Shown here piece by piece: positions 11,253-19,369 of a DNA stretch of 64,000 nucleotides. This DNA is from Acinetobacter rathckeae (GTDB taxonomy: Bacteria > Pseudomonadota > Gammaproteobacteria > Pseudomonadales > Moraxellaceae). The first letter of the stretch is position 1, and every line of letters begins with the position of its first letter. Under the pieces are notes generated by a model that had not been told where the DNA came from, did not search any database, and saw only the letters and a list, made by a program, of their open reading frames with translations. The stretch is from assembly GCF_015627125.1 (NCBI RefSeq), contig NZ_VTDO01000006.1, forward strand, positions 1 through 64,000, written 5' to 3'. The position numbers and the translations under genes were made by a program.

Positions 11253-12293
11253 TTATGTATTTTTATTTTCTGTTGCTTTTAAAACCTGTTGCCATTGTTT
11301 CACTTTCACTTGCTTCTGTATAGATTCTAAACTTTCATAGACAATAGATTCAACTAACTTTTCTAAGGATTGGTTATTTATGTTGATGTTGCTCACTTTA
11401 TTTGCAATTTCTGTGTACAGCATATTTGGTTGTTCTACAGAACCAGTAGTGAGTGTTGTCAAAATGCTATCGGTGAGATTCTCAGCAAGGCGTTTACCAA
11501 TATGTTGTACTTGATCTTCAATTTTTCCACCAATAATGGGGAATAAACGTAAGAGTTGATGTACCTCGGAAGTGTTTGAAATGGCTTGTTGCACCATTTT
11601 TCCCATCTGTTGACGAATGTCATATCTGTGTTTTTGTAGATTTGTAGCAAGGTTTTCTTGTAAAACTTCAGCAATGGTTTGTGCAAAGAGGTCTTTATGG
11701 TGCTCAACCAATTTGTGAATCGTTTTCTTATGTGTACTGCTATGATCTAATTCATTTTTTACACCATCAAGTACGTTAATGACTACACGGTCAGAAATTT
11801 CCTCAATCACGACATTGTAGTAAAATTGTATGCTGTCATACCATGAACTTGGAATAACTTTATAACCGAGCTGATATAGTCGGTAAATAATTAAACCCGC
11901 CCGTAGTAGGCGTAAAAAACGCAGTTGTGGGAAAATCGCAAGTACTTCGTACCAATGCACAAATGGAAAGAAAAACCATTTGGTATAATGCTTACGAGCA
12001 ATTGCAATCCCCCAACGTATCAGTAGTTCTACGATTAAAAAACAGATAAACCAGCTTTCTGTGAGTTCTACCCAAGGGTGTAGGGTTTGTTGATAAGCAT
12101 TAATGATTTCGCTATGCTGAATGAGACTAAAAAACCACTGAGAAAAATGACTCATTAAAATTGCATTGCCGATCAAACACAGCAAATTCACAAAAATAAT
12201 GACCATCATAAATATGTCATAACCTAGATATACTTTCCAAACCCAAGAATCTTTATTGATGTGATGGAATTTATTGCGAGTAAGTTTTGACAT
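11253..12293 (-). CDS. Voltage-sensor-like membrane protein without a recognisable pore
   Basis: 346 residues from the ATG at 12293. Four hydrophobic segments occupy about residues 22-145. The fourth is S4-like, with arginines spaced along PQLRFLRLLRAGLIIYRLYQLG. No selectivity-filter motif (such as TxGYG) follows. The C-terminal 200 residues are soluble and helical. Proteins like this are often annotated as ion transporters; here only the voltage-sensor module is evident. An in-frame ATG at 12350 would overlap the upstream acyltransferase by 44 bp. I prefer the start 14 bp after that gene's stop, though neither has a good ribosome-binding site. Confidence 0.6.
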   Translation of the reverse strand: MSKLTRNKFHHINKDSWVWKVYLGYDIFMMVIIFVNLLCLIGNAILMSHFSQWFFSLIQHSEIINAYQQTLHPWVELTESWFICFLIVELLIRWGIAIARKHYTKWFFFPFVHWYEVLAIFPQLRFLRLLRAGLIIYRLYQLGYKVIPSSWYDSIQFYYNVVIEEISDRVVINVLDGVKNELDHSSTHKKTIHKLVEHHKDLFAQTIAEVLQENLATNLQKHRYDIRQQMGKMVQQAISNTSEVHQLLRLFPIIGGKIEDQVQHIGKRLAENLTDSILTTLTTGSVEQPNMLYTEIANKVSNININNQSLEKLVESIVYESLESIQKQVKVKQWQQVLKATENKNT

Positions 12294-12306
12294 ATTTAAA
12301 TCTATA

Positions 12307-13236
12307 CTAAGGCGTAGTGTTACAGTGATATTGGGTTTTGATTTCATCAATTAAGGCATCTTTTTCATGCCAAATTTGACTGAGCCATTGATAAAACTGG
12401 GCACGAAATTGACGGTCTTCCTCATAGTTGCCATCGAAGATCCACTGCTGAATTTCAATTTTACGTAAATGCACCACAATACGAGGCACTTCACCCAACC
12501 AGAACCCGCTATAGTCAGGTACACCGTCGGGATAGACAATGGTCATATCCACCAAACTATCAACTTTTTCACCTAAAATATTAATCGCAAGGGCTAGTCC
12601 ACCTGCCTTAGGTTTAAGTAAATGTTTATACGGAGACTTTTGTTTTGTATGTTTTTCTGAGGTAAAGCGTGTACCTTCAATATAATTGAGTAATGTAAAT
12701 GGTTGACTCAGTAGCTGTTCACAAGACTTGCGTGCTTCCATGATGTCACGGTGTTTAAGCTCAGGTTTTTTGGCAATTTGTGATTTAGTATGACGTTTCA
12801 TCATTGGAAAGCCTAAAATTTTAAAAGCTTGACCAACAAATGGAATAAAAATTAGCTCCCATTTAGTAAAGAAACGAGTCAGTGGCATGCGTGGACGGCC
12901 AAAGTACTGATTGACCGTGGTATCTACCCAACTTTGGTGATTACAGGTCATAATATAACGACCATCTAGCTTAAGGTCTAAGTCAGGGTCAATACGTATG
13001 TCCCACTGGGTTTCGGGTAGCACGTGGTCAATGAGCCAGTTGTTAATAGATAACCAATTATTAGCAATATTGACATTGGTTTCATCGGTTTTTGCTGAAG
13101 GTTTAATGAGTTTAGTTAAGCCTAAAGCTAAAATAGGACAACAATGAACCAAAGTATTTCCTGTGAAAACTGACCCAACGGTGAGGCCACGTGTCACTTT
13201 TTTTAATAAGCTGGGTTTTTTAGTGTGCGTTAGCAT
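12307..13236 (-). CDS. Lysophospholipid acyltransferase family protein (PlsC/YihG-like)
   Basis: 309 residues with a hydrophobic N-terminus. The acyltransferase motifs are NHQSWVDT (catalytic HX4D, about residue 98) and YIEGTRFT (substrate-binding EGTR, about 170). These enzymes acylate lysophosphatidic acid or related lysolipids at the inner membrane; the spacing resembles E. coli YihG, which favours polyunsaturated or alternative acyl chains. AGGA lies before the ATG. The ion-transporter-like gene follows after 13 bp and is probably co-transcribed. The exact acyl acceptor is not determinable. Confidence 0.85.
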   Translation of the reverse strand: MLTHTKKPSLLKKVTRGLTVGSVFTGNTLVHCCPILALGLTKLIKPSAKTDETNVNIANNWLSINNWLIDHVLPETQWDIRIDPDLDLKLDGRYIMTCNHQSWVDTTVNQYFGRPRMPLTRFFTKWELIFIPFVGQAFKILGFPMMKRHTKSQIAKKPELKHRDIMEARKSCEQLLSQPFTLLNYIEGTRFTSEKHTKQKSPYKHLLKPKAGGLALAINILGEKVDSLVDMTIVYPDGVPDYSGFWLGEVPRIVVHLRKIEIQQWIFDGNYEEDRQFRAQFYQWLSQIWHEKDALIDEIKTQYHCNTTP

Positions 13237-13472
13237 AGTTTGTCCTAAGAATAGCCTCTGTGTATCATAATCTGAATGACGTTTATTTCGTTAAAAAAAA
13301 TCACAAAGTTGCTTAATATATGTGCTCTTATTGAAGTTTATTACCAAGTGATATAATGCTGTTACTGGTTTGTTAACAATACAGCCTGTTTTTAACAAAA
13401 AAGTTATGTTTCATTCCTGATAGCTGTCTCATAATCAAATTATATATTAATTAAAACTCAAGGAGACATGCA

Positions 13473-14132
13473 ATGCGTGCATTAGTCGTTTCTACTGTTG
13501 TTGGGGCATTAGCACTTTCAGGTTGTCAGTCAATGAATACAGGTGCAACAGGTAGTGGTATTAGTCAATATGACAAAACAGCAATTGGTACACTCATTGG
13601 TGCAGCCGCAGGTTATGGTTTGTCACGAGGTAATGCCAATACATCAGCACAAAATAATCGTGCTGCAGCCATCGGTGCAATTTTAGGTGGTGCAGGTGGT
13701 TTGTATTTAGATAAAAAAGAACAGCGTTTGCGTGAGCAAATGGCAGGTACCGGTGTTGAAGTCAACCGTAACTCAGATGGCTCAGTTGGTCTTGTAATGC
13801 CTGGTAATATTACATTTGATACCAATCAATCAACCATTAAACCAAACTTTTATACTACTTTAAATAAAGTGGCTCAAACTTTAACAGAAGACAATAAAAG
13901 TGCGATTTTAGTGACAGGCTACACTGATAATACAGGTAACGATTCAATTAATATTCCATTGTCGCAAGCACGTGCTCAAGCCGTTGCAAGCTACTTAGCA
14001 GGCCAAGGCGTGTCACGTAGTAAAATTAATGCACAAGGTAATGGCTCTGCAAATCCAATTGCATCAAATGCAACACCTGCGGGTCGTGAACAAAACCGCC
14101 GTGTAGAAATTAGCATTTATGCAACTCAGTAA
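13473..14132 (+). CDS. OmpA-family lipoprotein (YiaD-like)
   Basis: 219 residues. A lipoprotein signal ends in the lipobox LALSGC (Cys18), so the protein is lipid-anchored. A glycine-zipper region (about 40-85: IGTLIGAAAGYG, IGAILGGAGGLYLDKK) follows. The C-terminal OmpA-like peptidoglycan-binding domain (about 110-215) has TGYTDNTG, SQARAQAVASYL and NRRVEI. The order matches YiaD-type outer-membrane proteins that tie the outer membrane to peptidoglycan. A perfect AAGGAG site precedes ATG and a terminator follows, so it is monocistronic. Confidence 0.92.
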   Translation: MRALVVSTVVGALALSGCQSMNTGATGSGISQYDKTAIGTLIGAAAGYGLSRGNANTSAQNNRAAAIGAILGGAGGLYLDKKEQRLREQMAGTGVEVNRNSDGSVGLVMPGNITFDTNQSTIKPNFYTTLNKVAQTLTEDNKSAILVTGYTDNTGNDSINIPLSQARAQAVASYLAGQGVSRSKINAQGNGSANPIASNATPAGREQNRRVEISIYATQ

Positions 14133-14166
14133 GTGCTGTATTCGCTACTAAATAAAGTAAATTGTT

Positions 14167-14198
14167 AAAAAAGCCCCGATCATGTATCGGGGCTTTTT
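14167..14198 (+). terminator. Terminator of OmpA-like lipoprotein gene
   Basis: Stem GCCCCGAT / ATCGGGGC extended by A/T pairs, 5-base loop, then TTTTT. Confidence 0.93.
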
Positions 14199-14319
14199 CT
14201 TTAGGAAATGCTTATAGATAAAGATTAAATACAAAATGTTTTGAATGAAAATAAAACAAGTAATGTAAAAATGACTGATGGGTCACAGATTAAGATGTAA
14301 AATAAATGGTAAATACTAT

Positions 14320-14334
14320 TGATTATGATTATCA
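14320..14334 (+). promoter_or_regulatory. Fur box upstream of TonB receptor
   Basis: TGATTATGATTATCA matches the 7-1-7 Fur motif (TGATAAT-N-ATTATCA) at 13 of 14 defined positions. It lies about 95 bp before the receptor start, a plausible promoter location, implying repression by Fe2+-Fur. Confidence 0.75.
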
Positions 14335-14428
14335 TTTATATAATTTGCATTCGATGATACATATAAAATATATGTAAACCGCCTTATTTCGTCATCGAAA
14401 CTTCCATTGTTCGAGTTGAGTCGTATTT

Positions 14429-16651
14429 ATGCGTGAATCTTTAAATCCCAATTCTTCTGTAAAACACATAAAACCAAGCCATTTGGCCATTTGTTTAGCA
14501 ACCCTGATGGGGGCAAGCACATCTGTTTTTGCAACAACAAGTAATACAGAGTCTACGGCTTTGCCAGTGATTACAGTATATGCGGAACAAAATAATAAAG
14601 TACCTGAATCAGTAGTAACGATTGACCGTACTAACTTAGACCGTACTGGTGCAACAGACATGGCGAGCGTAGTGAAGTACCTACCACTCGTGAATGCACC
14701 AAAAGCAGTGAATGGTGGAGGAAATGCGTGGGATGGTTCAGGTACGACTGGATACAATATTCGTGGTGTTGATGCCAACCGTGTTGGCTTAGATGTTGAT
14801 GGTGTTGAGCTTGCAAGTGCAACACCTGAACCAGATGGTGCAAAAGGCAATAGCTATAGCTCAGGCCGTGATTTTATCGACCCAGAAATGTTCAGTAGTA
14901 TTTCTGTGGTGTCTGGTACAACCAATCCAAGTTCAGAAGGGATCGGTGGCCGCGTTACCTTTAAAACCAAATCACCAGAAGATTATTTGAAAAATGGTAA
15001 ACAAGTTGCAGGTACGCTAAAGAGTGGTTTTAGTTCTGCAGACAGTGCATGGTTTACTTCTGCTACAGGAGCTGTGGGTAATGATGTTGTTCAAGGTCTT
15101 GTTGCATATTCACATCGTGATGGGCATGCAACTGAAAGTAATGGAACATTGTCTACCAACCCATCAGATTGGACTTCAGATGCAATCTTAGCAAAATTAC
15201 TTTGGAATATTACGGAAAACCAAAAAATTGGTTTTACCTTTGACTATTACAAAAAGAATGCTAAGAACGTTATCAGTGCAGATTTACTGAGTAGTTTGTA
15301 TCCACAAGGTGCGACCCAGACTATAAACGGTGAGCGTAATCGCTACGCTTTAGATTATCGTTTTACACCTGAAAGTTTTGTGTTGTTTGATCGTTTAGAT
15401 GCCAATGCATATTATCAAGCAACAAAAAATAATAACCGTACGTATGCATATTATTCGACAGGAAAAGGCTACCGTACAATTTATAATAACTATACAGAAG
15501 ACAATTACGGTCTGTCAGTAAATGCATTAAAGCAATTGAATAACCATAAAATTACTTATGGTTTAACTGCAAATCAAATGAATAGTGATCGCCCTTGGCA
15601 GCAGTACAACCCTGATGGTTCAGTAACTGTACAAAATCGTATGGTAAAATCTGAAACTAGTAAATATTCACTGTATGTATCTGATGCAATGACATGGGAT
15701 ATTGCAGGTCAACCATTTACAGTGACACCAGGATTACGTTACCAATTTGAACGTTTTAACCCCAAAAATGCTTCGCAAGTTTTAAGCTCGACTGCAAAAC
15801 GTGATCAAGTGGAAAAATCGAGCAATGATTACTATGCACCAAGTCTTGCTTTGGATTACCAAATTGCTTCGGGTTACTACACCTATGCGAAATACAACCG
15901 TGGTGCACGTATTGCAACAGCGGCTGAAATGTCTGGAACATATGATCCAGGTCGTGGCTACTCAATTGTTGGTAATAGTGACTTAAAGAAAGAAACCAGT
16001 GATGCATTTGAGCTCGGTTTAAAAACCACACCTGTAGATGGTATTCACTTTGATGTGACTGGTTTCTACACCAAATATAAAAACTTTATTGACTATAAAA
16101 CCTTAAGTACAGCTCTAACAGGTGATTCAACGACTTATCAGCTACAAAATGTCGCTAATGTAAATATTTGGGGTGGGGAAGTTTCATTCCGTGCAGATAT
16201 TGGAAAATTTGTTGAACAGGCTGATGGTGTTAGCCTTGCACTTGTTGCAGGAACGACCAAAGGTGTGTCTAAAAATACCAGTGGCGTAAAAGGTGGCGTC
16301 AACTCGGTACAACCTGAAAAAGCAAGCTTAACTTTTGCGTATGACGATCCAGCGCAAAAATATGGTTTAGGCTTTACCACAACAGCAGTTGCTTCTAAAA
16401 AAGCAACTAAAGATAGTAGTGTTATAACTTCGACGGGGAGTTATAAGAATGTACCTGGCTATGTGGTACATGACTTGACTGCATATTGGAATGCAAACAA
16501 GTATATGACTTTTAACGTTGCATTAAACAATATCTTTGATGAAAAGTATTGGGATTATGCAACTGTTGCAACACTTACAAATGCCAGCGCAATTGATCGT
16601 GCAACATTACCAGGTCGTAATGTTGTAGCTAGCATTGAATTTAAATTTTAA
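14429..16651 (+). CDS. TonB-dependent outer-membrane receptor, haem/haemoglobin-receptor-like
   Basis: 740 residues. A signal peptide (about 1-36, cleavage after VFA), a TonB-box-like LPVITVYAEQ (about 44), a plug domain (about 58-175, with YNIRGVDANRVGLDVDGVE) and a 22-strand-type barrel ending in an aromatic residue (VVASIEFKF). It takes up a ligand across the outer membrane using TonB energy. The plug sequence resembles haem/haemoglobin-type receptors, but no FRAP/NPNL signature was found, so the ligand is uncertain. A Fur box upstream supports iron regulation. An EF-hand protein gene follows after a stem-loop. Confidence 0.85.
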   Translation: MRESLNPNSSVKHIKPSHLAICLATLMGASTSVFATTSNTESTALPVITVYAEQNNKVPESVVTIDRTNLDRTGATDMASVVKYLPLVNAPKAVNGGGNAWDGSGTTGYNIRGVDANRVGLDVDGVELASATPEPDGAKGNSYSSGRDFIDPEMFSSISVVSGTTNPSSEGIGGRVTFKTKSPEDYLKNGKQVAGTLKSGFSSADSAWFTSATGAVGNDVVQGLVAYSHRDGHATESNGTLSTNPSDWTSDAILAKLLWNITENQKIGFTFDYYKKNAKNVISADLLSSLYPQGATQTINGERNRYALDYRFTPESFVLFDRLDANAYYQATKNNNRTYAYYSTGKGYRTIYNNYTEDNYGLSVNALKQLNNHKITYGLTANQMNSDRPWQQYNPDGSVTVQNRMVKSETSKYSLYVSDAMTWDIAGQPFTVTPGLRYQFERFNPKNASQVLSSTAKRDQVEKSSNDYYAPSLALDYQIASGYYTYAKYNRGARIATAAEMSGTYDPGRGYSIVGNSDLKKETSDAFELGLKTTPVDGIHFDVTGFYTKYKNFIDYKTLSTALTGDSTTYQLQNVANVNIWGGEVSFRADIGKFVEQADGVSLALVAGTTKGVSKNTSGVKGGVNSVQPEKASLTFAYDDPAQKYGLGFTTTAVASKKATKDSSVITSTGSYKNVPGYVVHDLTAYWNANKYMTFNVALNNIFDEKYWDYATVATLTNASAIDRATLPGRNVVASIEFKF

Positions 16652-16656
16652 TTGAA

Positions 16657-16705
16657 ACAAAAAAGAGGCTATACAGTATTTCGATGCTGTATTGTCTCTT
16701 TTTTT
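16657..16705 (+). terminator. Stem-loop terminator/attenuator between receptor and EF-hand gene
   Basis: Outer AAAAAGAG / CTCTTTTT and inner ATACAG / CTGTAT arms followed by seven T residues. The EF-hand gene begins only 12 bp later with its ribosome-binding site after the hairpin, so partial read-through could set the ratio of the two proteins. Confidence 0.75.
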
Positions 16706-16716
16706 ATAGGTGAATT

Positions 16717-17580
16717 ATGAAAAAGAGCATACTTACTTTAGCTCTATTTACTACGGTATCTACAACTTTTGCAGCAACACAAGACACGACACCATCAGTA
16801 TTTACTGCGGGTATTAATGAGTCAGCGACCGCAACACAAAGCCGTTGGGTAAAAGAGTTTTCGGGTGATAAAGAAGCCACTTCAATTGCTAAAAAGCAAT
16901 TTGTTGAAAAATTCGTGGCTCAATATCAAGCACTTTTCCAACAGTATAAAAAAGTGAATCAAGCACAGTTTGTTGCTTTTGAAGAGCAACAACTGAATGA
17001 CACAATCCAAGCTCATAGAGATGCATCAGTTAAGCAAGCTCATGTAAGATTTGGTGTATTGAATAAGAATAAAGACGATAAAATTTCACTCAAAGAGTTT
17101 CAAGATGTGGGTGTAAGATCATTTGAAAATTTTGACAAAAACCAAGATGGCATTGTAAATGCTGAAGATGCAAAACTTGAAACTAAAAAATCAACGATGC
17201 ATGGCGGTGCAATGTTTAAAATGGCCGTATCTATTCCTGTTGCGACAGATGTAAATAGTTTTATTGAGCAACATGGCCAAGGTAAAGATTATGTTACGTT
17301 GGCACAATTTCTAACTGAGCGTGAAAAACAGTTTGTAGACACAGACACCAATCATGATTGGGGGCTTTCAGAAGACGAATATGTAACAGAGTTTACACAG
17401 CGTTATGATGAAAATGCATCACAGGCGAAAGCACGTTTAAACGTATTTTATAATGATCGCTTTACAGCAATTGCCCATGGCAAGTTGGAAATTAGCCAAA
17501 AAGACGTAAAGCACTTTGCAGAAAGCCTTTTTAAGTACTGGGACAAGAACAAGAATGGTAAAATTGAGCTAGGTGAATAA
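16717..17580 (+). CDS. Secreted/periplasmic EF-hand calcium-binding protein
   Basis: 287 residues with a signal peptide (about 1-20). Four EF-hand-type loops are visible: NKNKDDKISLKE (116), DKNQDGIVNAED (140), DTNHDWGLSEDE (210) and DKNKNGKIELGE (276). The last loop ends exactly at the C-terminus, so its exiting helix is missing. The protein probably binds Ca2+ outside the cytoplasm. Its position directly after a Fur-box-controlled TonB receptor suggests a partner role, perhaps stabilising the receptor or sensing Ca2+; that is inference. AGGTG precedes ATG. Confidence 0.82.
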   Translation: MKKSILTLALFTTVSTTFAATQDTTPSVFTAGINESATATQSRWVKEFSGDKEATSIAKKQFVEKFVAQYQALFQQYKKVNQAQFVAFEEQQLNDTIQAHRDASVKQAHVRFGVLNKNKDDKISLKEFQDVGVRSFENFDKNQDGIVNAEDAKLETKKSTMHGGAMFKMAVSIPVATDVNSFIEQHGQGKDYVTLAQFLTEREKQFVDTDTNHDWGLSEDEYVTEFTQRYDENASQAKARLNVFYNDRFTAIAHGKLEISQKDVKHFAESLFKYWDKNKNGKIELGE

Positions 17581-17640
17581 GCTTATATTTTTATTCTGAG
17601 TAGTTTGCTTGTTTGCTAACCATTTACAAGACTAAAGTGG

Positions 17641-17669
17641 TTGACGTTAGTGGTATTAGTATAGATAAT
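17641..17669 (+). promoter_or_regulatory. Sigma-70 promoter of tRNA-Met
   Basis: TTGACG, 17-bp spacer, GATAAT, ending 13 bp before the tRNA 5' end. Confidence 0.75.
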
Positions 17670-17682
17670 GCATGCACAAAAT

Positions 17683-17759
17683 GGCTATGTAGCTCAGTTG
17701 GTTAGAGCACAGCACTCATAATGCTGGGGTCACAGGTTCGAGTCCCGTCATAGCCACCA
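17683..17759 (+). tRNA. tRNA-Met(CAT), elongator
   Basis: 77-nt cloverleaf: acceptor GGCTATG / CATAGCC, D arm GCTCAGTTGGTTAGAGC, anticodon stem CAGCA / TGCTG with loop CTCATAA (anticodon CAT at 17717-17719), T arm with GGTTCGAGTCC, encoded CCA. The sequence closely resembles E. coli elongator tRNA-Met rather than initiator tRNA (the first pair is G-C) or the Ile2 type. Confidence 0.95.
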
Positions 17760-17820
17760 TATTTGTATAACTATACTGCGTACTATAAACAAAACAGCTT
17801 GTTTAATGGTACCAATCAAA

Positions 17821-17848
17821 AAACCAACGCCATTTGCGTTGGTTTTTT
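17821..17848 (+). terminator. Terminator downstream of tRNA-Met
   Basis: Stem AAACCAACGC / GCGTTGGTTT, 5-base loop, then TTTT. The 300 bases from here to the next hairpin hold no supported gene. Confidence 0.88.
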
Positions 17849-18103
17849 ATTTGCCTAAATTTTTATCTTGTATATAAATATAAAAGTAAAGTATTTGAGA
17901 GTGGCTATAAATTTATAGAATTGCTTTGTGGTTTCGATATTTTAATGTGCTATGAAAAATCACATGGTTTCGCTATAGATACTATGCAAGAGTATTTACT
18001 CTTTATATATGCATTCAGGCCAGATATAGCACAGGCTATGCGTTTTTAGGTGTTGTTTGTATATATTTAAAATTAATTCTTATGTGTGATTAAGGATACA
18101 TAA

Positions 18104-18142
18104 AAAAAGCACTTTAAAACCAATATGGCTTTAAAATGCTGT
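18104..18142 (-). terminator. Terminator of entericidin-like gene
   Basis: On the minus strand, AGCATTTTAAAGCC pairs with GGTTTTAAAGTGCT (two G-U pairs) and is followed by seven T residues, 42 bp beyond the small lipoprotein gene's stop. Confidence 0.8.
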
Positions 18143-18184
18143 ATTTGCTTCTGGCTTAACTTAGACTGTTATTGCCGTCAAAGC

Positions 18185-18325
18185 TTACATTTTTGCTTGC
18201 GTTTTTGTTGCTGTGTTAGATACCGCTTTACCTGCTTTAGAAACATCTTGTCCAAAACCATGGAAAGTATTACAGCCTGCTAACATCACTGCTGCTGCAA
18301 TTGATGCAAGAATTACTTTTTTCAT
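18185..18325 (-). CDS. Entericidin-like small lipoprotein
   Basis: A 46-codon gene easily missed because of its size. The peptide starts MKKVILASIAAAVMLAGC, a lipoprotein signal with lipobox LAGC (Cys18). The mature part (NTFHGFGQDVSKAGKAVSN) matches entericidin A/B, small lipoproteins with the GxGxDVxxxGxAI pattern. EcnA/B form an antidote/toxin pair in enterics; many bacteria have a single copy of unclear role, and only one is present here. GGAG lies nine bases before ATG and a rho-independent terminator follows. Family assignment is confident; function is not. Confidence 0.85.
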   Translation of the reverse strand: MKKVILASIAAAVMLAGCNTFHGFGQDVSKAGKAVSNTATKTQAKM

Positions 18326-18418
18326 TTTCTTCTCCAAACGGTTGATTTTTTATTGCTGTAATAAAATCATAATCAATCTTTCATGCATTGAATATTGTCT
18401 TTTATGGTTAAAATGTAT

Positions 18419-19294
18419 TCAGTTTGTATGTAGTGTATGCAATATGTTTTCTATGCTTTGGCTTATTTTGTAAGGGGCTTGAATGCGTGGCAGTCGGTAC
18501 ATATAGAACAGGGTTTGTTCGACATTACAATATAGCCCATCATGCCACCACCCAGATGATAGTGCAGGAGAGACGTTTGCTGTAATCCATTCATGTCGTG
18601 TGAGGCGATATAAGCCATTTAATGGAGAATTACCCCAATAACCTATTCTGCGTGTGGTATTTATCCAGTCTGGCATGTGTGATATGGCTTGATCAATAGG
18701 GTAATACAGTTGTCCTTTTAACACGGCATACTTTTGCTGAATTGATTGTCCAGATGCTGTATTAAACTGAAATTGATTTTGAGTAAAGTGGTTTAGTTTC
18801 TTTGCCAAAGTATCATTTCTATTCAGCCCGTACCACTGCTCTAGCTTGGCATGAGACTCTGCCAAGTAGTACTTAATGGCAACTTCCCAATGCTCAATTT
18901 GCCCAGTGGAGTGATTAAAAATGACAAAGTCTAGCTCTCCGAGCGTATGTTTACCTTCTATTTGCTGAATACTATGTCCAATGAGCTGAAATGTATGGTA
19001 TTTCTCATCACGTAGCCAAAAGAGTAAAAACATTTCAAAACGCAAACCTAAGCGAGTACTTTTGAGTTGTGCTATAAATGACAGTAAATCTGTTGGGTCG
19101 TGATCAAGTTCATTTAATCGTGCTTGATACTGAAAAAATTGTGTTTGCCAGAATACGTGGTCATGTAACTGAAAAGAATGTTTAATGCGTAATGTAGATG
19201 GAATACAACTAATAATATTAGGGCTGGAAATACAAAAAGCCAATTGCCTAACACAAGGGTTTTTATACTGTTGCCAAGGTTCAAAAAAAGACAT
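18419..19294 (-). CDS. DUF1853 family protein
   Basis: 291-residue soluble protein. The block LGELDFVIF ... IEHWEVAIKYYL (about residues 112-140) is the DUF1853 signature and resembles a nuclease-like or restriction-endonuclease-type core (E...ExK spacing), but function is unknown. No signal peptide. It is divergent from the YbaN-YkuD gene with a 75-bp shared intergenic region. The family is recognised; any catalytic role is inference. Confidence 0.8.
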   Translation of the reverse strand: MSFFEPWQQYKNPCVRQLAFCISSPNIISCIPSTLRIKHSFQLHDHVFWQTQFFQYQARLNELDHDPTDLLSFIAQLKSTRLGLRFEMFLLFWLRDEKYHTFQLIGHSIQQIEGKHTLGELDFVIFNHSTGQIEHWEVAIKYYLAESHAKLEQWYGLNRNDTLAKKLNHFTQNQFQFNTASGQSIQQKYAVLKGQLYYPIDQAISHMPDWINTTRRIGYWGNSPLNGLYRLTRHEWITANVSPALSSGWWHDGLYCNVEQTLFYMYRLPRIQAPYKISQSIENILHTLHTN

Positions 19295-19369
19295 AAATCA
19301 GTTAAACCTCAGCGACAATAAAAGAACTTACCTATAATATACCCTAGACACAGCTGATCAGGTTCTAAT

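Noticed and set aside
17834..18049. 71-codon plus-strand ORF after tRNA-Met
   Set aside because: It begins inside the tRNA terminator hairpin, has no ribosome-binding site and no recognisable sequence.
18213..18473. 86-codon plus-strand ORF
   Set aside because: Antisense to the entericidin-like gene and its promoter, with low-complexity sequence.
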